A DNA stretch of 6,277 nucleotides from an uncultured Oscillospiraceae bacterium. GTDB lineage: Bacteria > Bacillota > Clostridia > Oscillospirales > Oscillospiraceae. Each line of letters begins with the position of its first letter. Within the stretch, counting starts at the first letter, position 1. Made by a program: the position numbers and the translations under genes. This document shows, piece by piece, positions 1 through 5,683 of the stretch. The DNA is taken from contig CAKUMO010000054.1 in NCBI GenBank assembly GCA_934667815.1, positions 1 to 6,277 on the forward strand. The letters run 5' to 3'. Below the pieces are notes generated by a model that was not told the DNA's origin, did not search any database, and was given only the letters and a program-made list of their open reading frames with translations.

Positions 1-488
1 CGCACGCAGGCTTTGCCGTGGTCAATCCAGAACTGGCGGGTGTCCGCATTCGGGGAAGAGAGTGTCAGCGGGTCGCATTTGGGATGGGAGAAGAACGTCG
101 GATTGAAATCTGCGCCAAGGTTATGCTCTTTGCAGAACTCCACCCACGGCGCAAAATGCTTCGGCTCCAGCTTGTCGCGGTCTACCCACTCGCCGGGCGC
201 AAAAATAGCATAGCTGGCATGAAGATTCAGCTTTTTCGTGCCGGGGCAGAGCTTCAGCACTTCCTCAATGTCTGCCATCAGCTCCTGCGGCGTGCGGGCT
301 CGGCCGGGGTAACTGCCGGTCGTCTGAATGCCGCCGGTGAGGGGCTTACTTGGGTCGGTATCAAAACCGCGCACATCGTCGCCCTGCCAGCAGTGCAGGG
401 ACAGCGGCACGGTTTTCAGCTTATCCAGCGCCGCTTCGGTATCCACGCCGAGCGCTGCGTATTTTTCTTTTGCTTCCGTATAGCTCAT
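1..488 (-). CDS. rhaA: L-rhamnose isomerase, N-terminal part (runs off window)
   Basis: RhaA interconverts L-rhamnose and L-rhamnulose in the cytoplasm, the first step of L-rhamnose catabolism, and needs divalent metal. The first 162 residues are visible, about 40% of a family that is usually near 420 residues. Conserved stretches are HCWQGDDV (residues 32-39), GGIQTTGSYPGRA (52-64), LNLHASYA (87-94) and ADFNPTFFSHP (126-136). The metal ligands of the family lie in the missing C-terminal portion. The start is the ATG at 488-486, preceded by GGAGG (500-496) with a 7-nt spacer. This ATG shares an ATGA overlap with the rhaB stop, so translation of the two is probably coupled. Family identity is recognised from sequence and is very secure; intactness cannot be judged here. 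Confidence 0.97.
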   Translation of the reverse strand, partial: MSYTEAKEKYAALGVDTEAALDKLKTVPLSLHCWQGDDVRGFDTDPSKPLTGGIQTTGSYPGRARTPQELMADIEEVLKLCPGTKKLNLHASYAIFAPGEWVDRDKLEPKHFAPWVEFCKEHNLGADFNPTFFSHPKCDPLTLSSPNADTRQFWIDHGKACV

Positions 489-1756
489 TTGTCTGCCTCC
501 ATTTGAATTTTCAGATTACCGAGCGCGGTGGCCTCAATGGGCAGGGCGATGACCTCTTTTCCGGTAGCTTCTCTGGTCAAATCATTCAGAAATGCATTCT
601 TTGCCCCGCCGCCGACAATGTAGAGCTTTTCATAGGTACGCCCGGTGTTGCTTTCCAGCTCTGCCAGCGCTTCTGCATAGCTTTGCGCAAGGCTGCGGTA
701 CGCGCAGCGGAAATAGTCGCCCGCGCTCTGCGGCTTCGCGGACAGCGCTACGTCGAAGGCAGCTTTCATGCTGTCAGGTGCGAGAAAATCCGGAGCGTTG
801 GCGTTTACGGTTTCCGCAAACCGGCTTTCCGCCGCCATTTGGACGATCGCCGAAAACGGCGTTTCCGGGCAAAGCTCATCTTTCAGGCGGTTGACCAGCC
901 ACATTCCCATGATGTTTTTCTGGTAGCGGTTGTAGCCCACGCCGCCCTCGTTGGAGTAATTCGCGGCGCGGCTGGCGTCATCCGTAATAGGGCAGGGTGT
1001 TTTCACGCCCAGCAGCGACCACGTTCCCGAGGAAATGTAGGGATGGTTTCCCTCCATCGGGATGCCCTCCACCGCCGAGGCCGTGTCGTGGGTGGCGCAG
1101 AGGACGCATTTGATTCCGTCATACTCACCCAGCACAGTCCCCGGCTTTTGGAGCCTTGGGAAGATAGACGGCAAGCCCAGTGCCGAGATGATCTCCGGGT
1201 CAAATTCTCCGGTTTCAGCGTTTACCATGCCGGTGGTGGTTGCATTGGTGTACTCCTTGGACTTCATGCCGCAGAGCTTCCAGAGGAGATACTCCGGGAT
1301 CATGAGAAAATCCGTCACGCCGTCGAGCCGCCCGGCCAGCTTATCGGCATAGAGCTGATAAATGCTGTTGAAGGGCTGAAACTGGCAGCCGGTTTTGGCG
1401 TACAGCTCCGAAAACGGCAGGATTTTATGCGCTTTGGGAATAACCACCTCCGTGCGGCTGTCCCGGTAAGCGTACACAGGGCGCACTTCTTCGTTCCCCC
1501 GCAGCAGCACATAGTCCACGCCCCAAGTGTCGATGGAGAGGCTGACGATCTCCCGAAACTCAGCTTTGGCCGCTGCAATGCCTGCCTTTACATGGGCAAG
1601 CAGCGCGTCCACATCCCAGACAAGATGTCCGTTCCGCTCCTGCACGCCGTTCGGAAAGCGGTAGACCTCTTTCGTTTTCAGCCCGCCGTCCTCCATCCAG
1701 CCCACGATATGCCGCCCGGAGGATGCGCCGATGTCGATGGCAAGGTAATGCTCCAT
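485..1756 (-). CDS. rhaB: L-rhamnulokinase (FGGY carbohydrate kinase)
   Basis: RhaB phosphorylates L-rhamnulose with ATP to L-rhamnulose 1-phosphate, the second step of L-rhamnose catabolism, in the cytoplasm. The 423-residue protein has the FGGY kinase pattern: N-terminal phosphate loop DIGASSGR (8-15), DTWGVDY (76-82), ATHDTASAV (221-229), whose Asp224 corresponds to the proposed catalytic base of the E. coli enzyme, SSGTWSLLG (242-250), and the C-terminal ATP-site loop IVGGGAKNAFL (380-390). I chose the ATG at 1756 because GGAG (1767-1764) sits 7 nt upstream and the next residues match the family N-terminus. The in-frame ATG at 1792 would add 12 unconserved residues. The protein is short for the family (E. 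coli about 489) and stops about nine residues after EATALGN, so the usual last helix seems missing. Its TGA overlaps the rhaA ATG. Confidence 0.96.
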   Translation of the reverse strand: MEHYLAIDIGASSGRHIVGWMEDGGLKTKEVYRFPNGVQERNGHLVWDVDALLAHVKAGIAAAKAEFREIVSLSIDTWGVDYVLLRGNEEVRPVYAYRDSRTEVVIPKAHKILPFSELYAKTGCQFQPFNSIYQLYADKLAGRLDGVTDFLMIPEYLLWKLCGMKSKEYTNATTTGMVNAETGEFDPEIISALGLPSIFPRLQKPGTVLGEYDGIKCVLCATHDTASAVEGIPMEGNHPYISSGTWSLLGVKTPCPITDDASRAANYSNEGGVGYNRYQKNIMGMWLVNRLKDELCPETPFSAIVQMAAESRFAETVNANAPDFLAPDSMKAAFDVALSAKPQSAGDYFRCAYRSLAQSYAEALAELESNTGRTYEKLYIVGGGAKNAFLNDLTREATGKEVIALPIEATALGNLKIQMEADK

Positions 1757-1763
1757 AATCCCA

Positions 1764-1767
1764 CTCC
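1764..1767 (-). promoter_or_regulatory. rhaB ribosome binding site
   Basis: GGAG on the minus strand lies 7 nt before the ATG at 1756. It decides the start in favour of MEHYLAID over the ATG 36 nt upstream at 1792. Confidence 0.75.
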
Positions 1768-1829
1768 AAACAAAAGAACAGAAGCACGTCATACTTGAAG
1801 GGTATTCCGTGCATCGCGATTTCTACATT

Positions 1830-2699
1830 TCAAATCGATAATACAGTAACCGCAGCTATGCCGATGACAACACCGAGCCACTGCCGCCGGTGCAGCTTTT
1901 CGCGGAACAGCAGCGCAGAGCAAAGCGTCGTGATCGTCAGGCCGCCCACCGCAATCACCGGATAGATCAAGCTGGGTGAGAGGCTGCTGCTCGCAAGAGC
2001 GATCACAAGGAGATTCAAAACCGCATTGCTGATACCCGCAATCATCGGAAACAGCCATGTCCCGCGCAGCACGGAAAAAGTGCCCTTCCCTGCATGCAGG
2101 CAAAGCGCCAGACAGCACAGCACGGAAAATGCCATAGCAAGCAGCATCAGGAAGCTGCCATACTTCCCCTCAAAGCGCATCTGCTGCGTTCTCTGCGTGA
2201 TAGAGCAGCCCGCATTGCCGAAAAACACTACCGCAGCGCAGATCAGCCATCTTCCGTTCGGTCTGGTCTGCGGTTTCTCTTTGTCCGGCCGCAGGCAGAG
2301 CCAGAGAGAAATTGCGATCAAGGTCAATCCGACGCCGACCGTCCATGTCACGCACGTGTTCCAGAAGAAGAATCCCCAAACCGTCACGCCCAGCAGCGAG
2401 AGCTGCTGGATCAGCGAGGTCACAGCAATCGGGCCGCAGCTCAGCGCGCGAATCAGCGCCGCATTCGTAAGCACAAAGCACACCGCAAACACAAGCGCAT
2501 AGGGTAAAACGCGCCAGCTTGCCTGCGGATTCAGCGCGAAAAGCACTGCCCACGAAAGGAGCGCCGACAGCATGACCGCAAGCGTATACGGCGCAGCACC
2601 CTGCCGCTTTCCTGTCTTTCGGTTGAACAGCGCACCGGCTATGCTGCCCGATGCAGCAAAGGCCGTTGACAGCGCAAGAAATCCGTATTGCATTTTCAC
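1830..2699 (-). CDS. EamA/DMT-superfamily permease, possible rhamnose or sugar transporter
   Basis: This is a 289-residue integral membrane protein with about ten hydrophobic segments (near residues 5-26, 37-56, 64-84, 89-107, 112-136, 150-167, 180-202, 213-236, 241-264, 272-289). That is the size and two-times-five-helix layout of EamA/DMT transporters. The end of the second repeat, with LIYPVIAVGG (244-253), LLFREKL (263-269) and QWLGVVIGI (273-281), is typical of the family. The start taken is GTG at 2699, whose GTGA overlaps the TGA of the esterase upstream. The ATG at 2693 is an alternative that removes only two residues. No strong Shine-Dalgarno is visible, so coupling to the upstream gene is likely. 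Substrate is unknown. L-rhamnose transporter RhaT is also a DMT member, so a role in rhamnose uptake is a reasonable inference from context, but drug or metabolite transport is not excluded. Confidence 0.9.
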   Translation of the reverse strand: MKMQYGFLALSTAFAASGSIAGALFNRKTGKRQGAAPYTLAVMLSALLSWAVLFALNPQASWRVLPYALVFAVCFVLTNAALIRALSCGPIAVTSLIQQLSLLGVTVWGFFFWNTCVTWTVGVGLTLIAISLWLCLRPDKEKPQTRPNGRWLICAAVVFFGNAGCSITQRTQQMRFEGKYGSFLMLLAMAFSVLCCLALCLHAGKGTFSVLRGTWLFPMIAGISNAVLNLLVIALASSSLSPSLIYPVIAVGGLTITTLCSALLFREKLHRRQWLGVVIGIAAVTVLSI

Positions 2700-4075
2700 A
2701 CCGTACAGACCGGCACCGGCCCCATGGCCAGAAGCGCTCTGCCCTCCGCGTCATGGACATTGCAAAGCGCATTCGGCCCCGCACCATGCCAGACAAAAGC
2801 GTGCGCAAGCTGTTCTGCGGAATAGCCCGTGACGATCTCCACCTGATTCCCATGCAGCACGACATGGTGAATGAGCTTATTGGGAAATAAATACGGGATT
2901 TCGTCAAACAGCGTGACGGAGAAGCCACCCGGTGCGCCGTCGGCGCGCAGTTCTCCGATTACATGGTCATAAGTCAGCATGACCGAGGTCTTATTTGTCG
3001 GCAGATGCCCATTGGTCTGACGGATTTCAATGTGTTTCAGAACAGGATTTGCCAGCTCCTCCCGGCCGAGCAGCGCACACATCTGCATGGCTGCGGCCTT
3101 TCCGATGCAGCGCTGCGAGGGGGTGTCAAGATGAATGGTATCCTGATAGGTCGCGTTGGCAGCGGAAACCGTCGCAAAATTCGGAAAGCGCATTTCTGCC
3201 TGAAGGCACCGAATTTTGTGCCACGCGGCAATTCTGTCTAGCTGACAGTCGTCACAGCCCTGTGTTTTTCCGATCTGAACCTGTACAAAAGGCAGCTCCG
3301 GAAGGTCGAAGTCCTTTCGGAACGCCGAAACCATGTGCTTCATTCTGTCGGGCAGCTTTGCGGCACAGAGCCAGTTCAGATCGCTTTCGCCCTGATACCA
3401 GAACATGCCGCGCACATTTCCGCCGATCTCCCAAAAGCGGCGCAGCGTGTGACGATACTGCGACGTCGGCGTCAGATTCTCCGGCAGCCAATCCTGCATA
3501 CAGGTCCCGCCGAAGGCGCAGGGAATCAGCCCCTGAGGAACACCGCTCTGCTCGCAGAGGTACTGTCCGATGAACAGTCCCGGGCCAACGCCTGCATCCG
3601 CAAGGGTCAGGCAGTCGCACTGCGCAAGGGTCAAGCCACGGCCGGCCAGAAATTTCTCCGCCAGTGCGGTATCATGATTTGTCCACGGCAGATGTAGCTG
3701 CGACCTCGCCGCCTCCCAATGGTCGTCCAGATAAAAGGCGCGAATCTTCTGCAAGGGCGCTTCGTCATAGCGCAGCTCGGCCTCGCCGCGCTCACCCCAG
3801 CCCTCCATGTTGGATTGGCCGCCGAGCAGCCAGACGTCCCCAACCCAGAGATCGGTAAGTTCCAGCCGCCTTGTTCCGTCAGCCAGCGTCAGCGCATACG
3901 GGCCGCCGACGGGAATGCCAGTCAGCCGGTAGCGCTCTCCGCCGAGGTGCTCCAGTTTTCCGAGCGAGGGCTGCGGGTGCTGCACACCGCGCAGAGAAAT
4001 CGTAATTTTGCAGGCATTTGTCCCCATATCGCGCTGCAATACCATACCATTTTTCAGGCCGCGAATCAATTCCAT
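2696..4075 (-). CDS. SGNH/SASA-family carbohydrate acetylesterase (sialate O-acetylesterase-like)
   Basis: This is a 459-residue serine esterase of the sialate O-acetylesterase (SASA) type, expected to remove O-acetyl groups from a sugar. The N-terminal stretch NGMVLQRD (9-16) is typical of the family. SGNH blocks are visible: nucleophile Ser88 in LLGGQSNMEGW (84-93 region), Gly-rich block VPQGLIPCAFGGT (179-191), FWYQGESD (225-232), and the Asp312/His315 pair in QDTIHLDT (311-318). No signal peptide is evident, so it probably acts in the cytoplasm on imported oligosaccharides. The start is ATG at 4075, with GAGG (4086-4083) 7 nt upstream; the GH28 fragment stops 12 nt before. Neighbouring rhamnosidase, GH28 and rhamnose genes suggest that acetylated pectic or rhamnogalacturonan fragments are the substrate rather than sialic acid. 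That is inference; the fold and catalytic motifs are seen. Confidence 0.93.
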   Translation of the reverse strand: MELIRGLKNGMVLQRDMGTNACKITISLRGVQHPQPSLGKLEHLGGERYRLTGIPVGGPYALTLADGTRRLELTDLWVGDVWLLGGQSNMEGWGERGEAELRYDEAPLQKIRAFYLDDHWEAARSQLHLPWTNHDTALAEKFLAGRGLTLAQCDCLTLADAGVGPGLFIGQYLCEQSGVPQGLIPCAFGGTCMQDWLPENLTPTSQYRHTLRRFWEIGGNVRGMFWYQGESDLNWLCAAKLPDRMKHMVSAFRKDFDLPELPFVQVQIGKTQGCDDCQLDRIAAWHKIRCLQAEMRFPNFATVSAANATYQDTIHLDTPSQRCIGKAAAMQMCALLGREELANPVLKHIEIRQTNGHLPTNKTSVMLTYDHVIGELRADGAPGGFSVTLFDEIPYLFPNKLIHHVVLHGNQVEIVTGYSAEQLAHAFVWHGAGPNALCNVHDAEGRALLAMGPVPVCTV

Positions 4076-4082
4076 CGTTTTT

Positions 4083-4086
4083 CCTC
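4083..4086 (-). promoter_or_regulatory. Ribosome binding site of the acetylesterase gene
   Basis: GAGG within AAGAGGAAAA lies 7 nt before the ATG at 4075 and fixes that start. The site sits in the 12-nt gap after the GH28 fragment's TAA. Confidence 0.7.
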
Positions 4087-4087
4087 T

Positions 4088-4735
4088 TTACTGCGCCGCT
4101 GCGGCAAACTCTGCAATATTCTCCGCATCCTCCGGCATATCGCCGCGCACGTTTTCCAAGTGCACGTCGCAGACGAATGCGCCGTTTTCCATACCGAAGA
4201 GCTTTGCTGCCCTGCCGCAGAGCGTGCGGTGGATGTTTTGCAGATACAGCCCGTGAACCTCCGTTTCCGTCTGGAAGTAAAAGACGGGATAGGTAACGTC
4301 ACGGAACCACGGCAGAATGTCGGATTTGGTAACCTCGCAGTCGCGGATGGTGATGTTCTCGAAGCGGCCGTTGATGCCGTTGCCCATCTTGAAATACTTC
4401 GTAAATCCGACCGTGTAGGTGAAGTAGCTTCCACGAATGTTGGAGATGCAGATGTCACGCACACAATGCCCCGAGGCCAGCAGGCGCACCGCACTGTGCG
4501 CATGACGCGCATAGAGATCGTCAATCAGAATGTCGCTGATATCCCCGCGAATCAGCTCATCGGCGTTCAGGGCGACCATGTCGTCATAGACCGTGCCGCG
4601 CAGCCTGCGGATAATCCCGTGATGGCAGCCGCCTTCCAAATGCACCCCATCCATGTTGGCGGGCAGCGGGTTGCCGTCATTAAAGTCAAATGTGATATTT
4701 TCGATTTGGAAGTCCGAGCAGCGACCCATCATACT
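4088..4735 (-). pseudogene. GH28 (polygalacturonase-like) beta-helix enzyme, C-terminal fragment
   Basis: About 214 residues of a right-handed parallel beta-helix protein with GH28 features. Repeated strands of the form xIxIxNIxxxxxx run throughout. An NxDG motif, NMDGVHLEGG (26-35), is followed by VYDDMVALNADE (48-59), which correspond to the NTDG and GDD active-site motifs of polygalacturonases. A HAHSAV stretch (77-82) sits where the usual GHG would be. GH28 enzymes are normally 400-500 residues, so the N-terminal half, about 150-250 residues, is missing. The frame opens only at 4756, just after an in-frame stop at 4759-4757. The ATGATG at 4732-4727 has no well-spaced ribosome binding site (GGAG only 1-4 nt away) and the residues there appear to come from the neighbouring rhamnosidase gene. 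The C-terminus looks natural and ends 12 nt before the esterase. Its likely original role was hydrolysis of galacturonic-acid-containing pectic oligosaccharides; exact specificity is unknown. Confidence 0.8.
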
Positions 4736-5528
4736 CCGCGCCGGTGCTTTGGTAATTCAGCGCTTCGCCGTCAAACGTTTCGGCATAGCGAACGGTAACA
4801 CGTTCCCCGTATGCCGCATCGATTTGAAGTACGGCAAAGCCGCTGACATTCTCGCCCGCGTCGTAGATCGCGCAATTCCCCTTGCGCAGCAGCAGACGCG
4901 GCGGCAGCACACGCATCACGCGGTCAGGCGGCGCCTCCTCGGGCATCAGCAGTGTTTCCGGCAACTGCCGACGCCGCACCGGACACTGCGCAAACTCCCG
5001 CAGGCGATAATCGACCGTTTCTCCGAAAAAGAGGTCGCTTGAAACGATTTGACTTGCGCGGCAAATCTCGCTGCCATCGGAAAGCAGCGTGCGTTCGCCG
5101 TTTTCATCCGTTATTTTTATGGCAAATCGTGCGCCGAGGCTGTCACCAAAGGCCACGTTTCCCTCGGCAGTACGCCGCTTCTGCCGGTACCATCCGTTGC
5201 CGAGTGCAATTTCCAGCACATTTTCACCGCTATGCAGACAGTCCGATATATCAAAGGTTGAATAATAACACCGATATGTCAATTCGTCGAAAATCGGATA
5301 CAGGAAGGTCTCGGTTTTCCGTCTGCAAAAGAGGCTGTTTGACGGGCGAAAATATTCATCCCCAACGCGCCTGTCGTTGACATATGGGATCATAAAACCG
5401 AGCGCAGAAATTTGCAGTTCTGCCCTCCCCGCCGCGCCAACGTAAAACCTGCGCGTGATGACCGGCGCTGCGAGTTCTCTTGGCGCGACGACCCAGTCGG
5501 CCTCCTGAATTTTCTCAGATTCTTCCAT
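4686..5528 (-). CDS. GH78 alpha-L-rhamnosidase, N-terminal fragment (truncated)
   Basis: GH78 enzymes release terminal alpha-L-rhamnose from rhamnosides and rhamnogalacturonan fragments. This 280-residue reading holds only the leading beta-domains. Residues about 25-175 match the rhamnosidase N-terminal domain: LGFMIPYVNDRRVGDEYFRP (43-62), YYSTFDISDCLHSGENVLEIALGNGWY (88-114). Residues about 219-263 match the start of the next domain: YDAGENVSGF (222-231), then YGERVTVRYAETFDGEALNY (240-259). Full enzymes usually exceed 800 residues. The (alpha/alpha)6 catalytic domain with its acidic residues is absent, so this product should be inactive. Residues from about 268 to 280 look out-of-frame. 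The start is ATG 5528, with AAAGGAG (5543-5537) 8 nt upstream; an in-frame start at 5630 would lie inside the promoter region. There is no signal peptide, suggesting a cytoplasmic enzyme. It is the first gene of the operon. Confidence 0.85.
   Translation of the reverse strand: MEESEKIQEADWVVAPRELAAPVITRRFYVGAAGRAELQISALGFMIPYVNDRRVGDEYFRPSNSLFCRRKTETFLYPIFDELTYRCYYSTFDISDCLHSGENVLEIALGNGWYRQKRRTAEGNVAFGDSLGARFAIKITDENGERTLLSDGSEICRASQIVSSDLFFGETVDYRLREFAQCPVRRRQLPETLLMPEEAPPDRVMRVLPPRLLLRKGNCAIYDAGENVSGFAVLQIDAAYGERVTVRYAETFDGEALNYQSTGAEYDGSLLGLPNRKYHI
4716..4735. other. Junction between GH78 5' part and GH28 3' part
   Basis: On the minus strand the rhamnosidase-like reading ends around residues GAEYDG (codons 4739-4725). 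GH28-like reading begins in another frame around CSDFQIENITF (from codon 4720-4718 on). The rhamnosidase frame then runs only about a dozen unrelated residues to a TGA at 4688-4686. Both partners lack large conserved parts, which a single-base frameshift cannot explain. Either a deletion or an assembly join fits. Confidence 0.75.
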
Positions 5529-5536
5529 GCGCGAAG

Positions 5537-5543
5537 CTCCTTT
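5537..5543 (-). promoter_or_regulatory. Ribosome binding site of the GH78 gene
   Basis: AAAGGAG on the minus strand lies 8 nt before the ATG at 5528. It fixes the start at MEESEK and excludes the longer upstream reading, which would cross the promoter. Confidence 0.8.
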
Positions 5544-5562
5544 GCATAGCAGTGTCAGTTTG

Positions 5563-5591
5563 ATTATAACAATTCCGGCCGTCTGGCGCAA
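5563..5591 (-). promoter_or_regulatory. Probable sigma-A promoter of the rhamnoside operon
   Basis: The minus strand carries a perfect -10 TATAAT (5568-5563), a 17-bp spacer and a weak -35 TTGCGC (5591-5586, three of six consensus bases). A transcript would start near 5556, giving a short leader of about 28 nt before the GH78 ATG. The weak -35 fits a promoter that needs an activator, as is common in rhamnose systems, but no regulator gene is present here. Confidence 0.65.
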
Positions 5592-5632
5592 GAACGCTGC
5601 ATTGTCATGCCGAAAAAGCACAAAGATCATGC

Positions 5633-5662
5633 AAAAAAGCGGCTACCGTTTCCGATAGCCGC
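5633..5662 (-). terminator. Intrinsic terminator after the surface-protein gene
   Basis: On the minus strand the stem GCGGCTATCG (5662-5653) pairs with CGGTAGCCGC (5648-5639), ten pairs with one G-U. The arms are joined by a GAAA tetraloop and followed by six T (5638-5633). It lies 21 nt after the TAA of the surface-protein gene and before the operon promoter, so it separates the two transcription units. Confidence 0.93.
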
Positions 5663-5683
5663 CGGGTGAGTTAAACTATTTTG

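Noticed and set aside
350..1798. A 482-codon open frame on the plus strand lying opposite rhaB and part of rhaA
   Set aside because: It is the antisense of clearly conserved rhaB/rhaA coding sequence, has arginine/histidine-rich low-meaning composition with no family resemblance, and is a by-product of GC-rich codon use.
2170..2928. A 252-codon alternative minus-strand frame overlapping the permease and the esterase end
   Set aside because: It lacks membrane segments or known motifs, while the overlapping frames encode clear EamA and SASA proteins.
4088..4732. Treating the GH28-like reading as a complete short gene starting at the ATG at 4732
   Set aside because: No usable ribosome binding site at proper spacing, no N-terminal half of the beta-helix, and the first residues derive from the neighbouring GH78 sequence.
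3719..4798. A 359-codon open frame on the plus strand across the esterase, GH28 fragment and GH78 end
   Set aside because: It is antisense to three recognisable minus-strand genes, shows no domain, and crosses the GH78/GH28 junction, so its openness is incidental.
5599..5610. Short inverted repeat GCAT-N4-ATGC upstream of the promoter as an operator
   Set aside because: Four-base arms are expected by chance and match no operator I can name.
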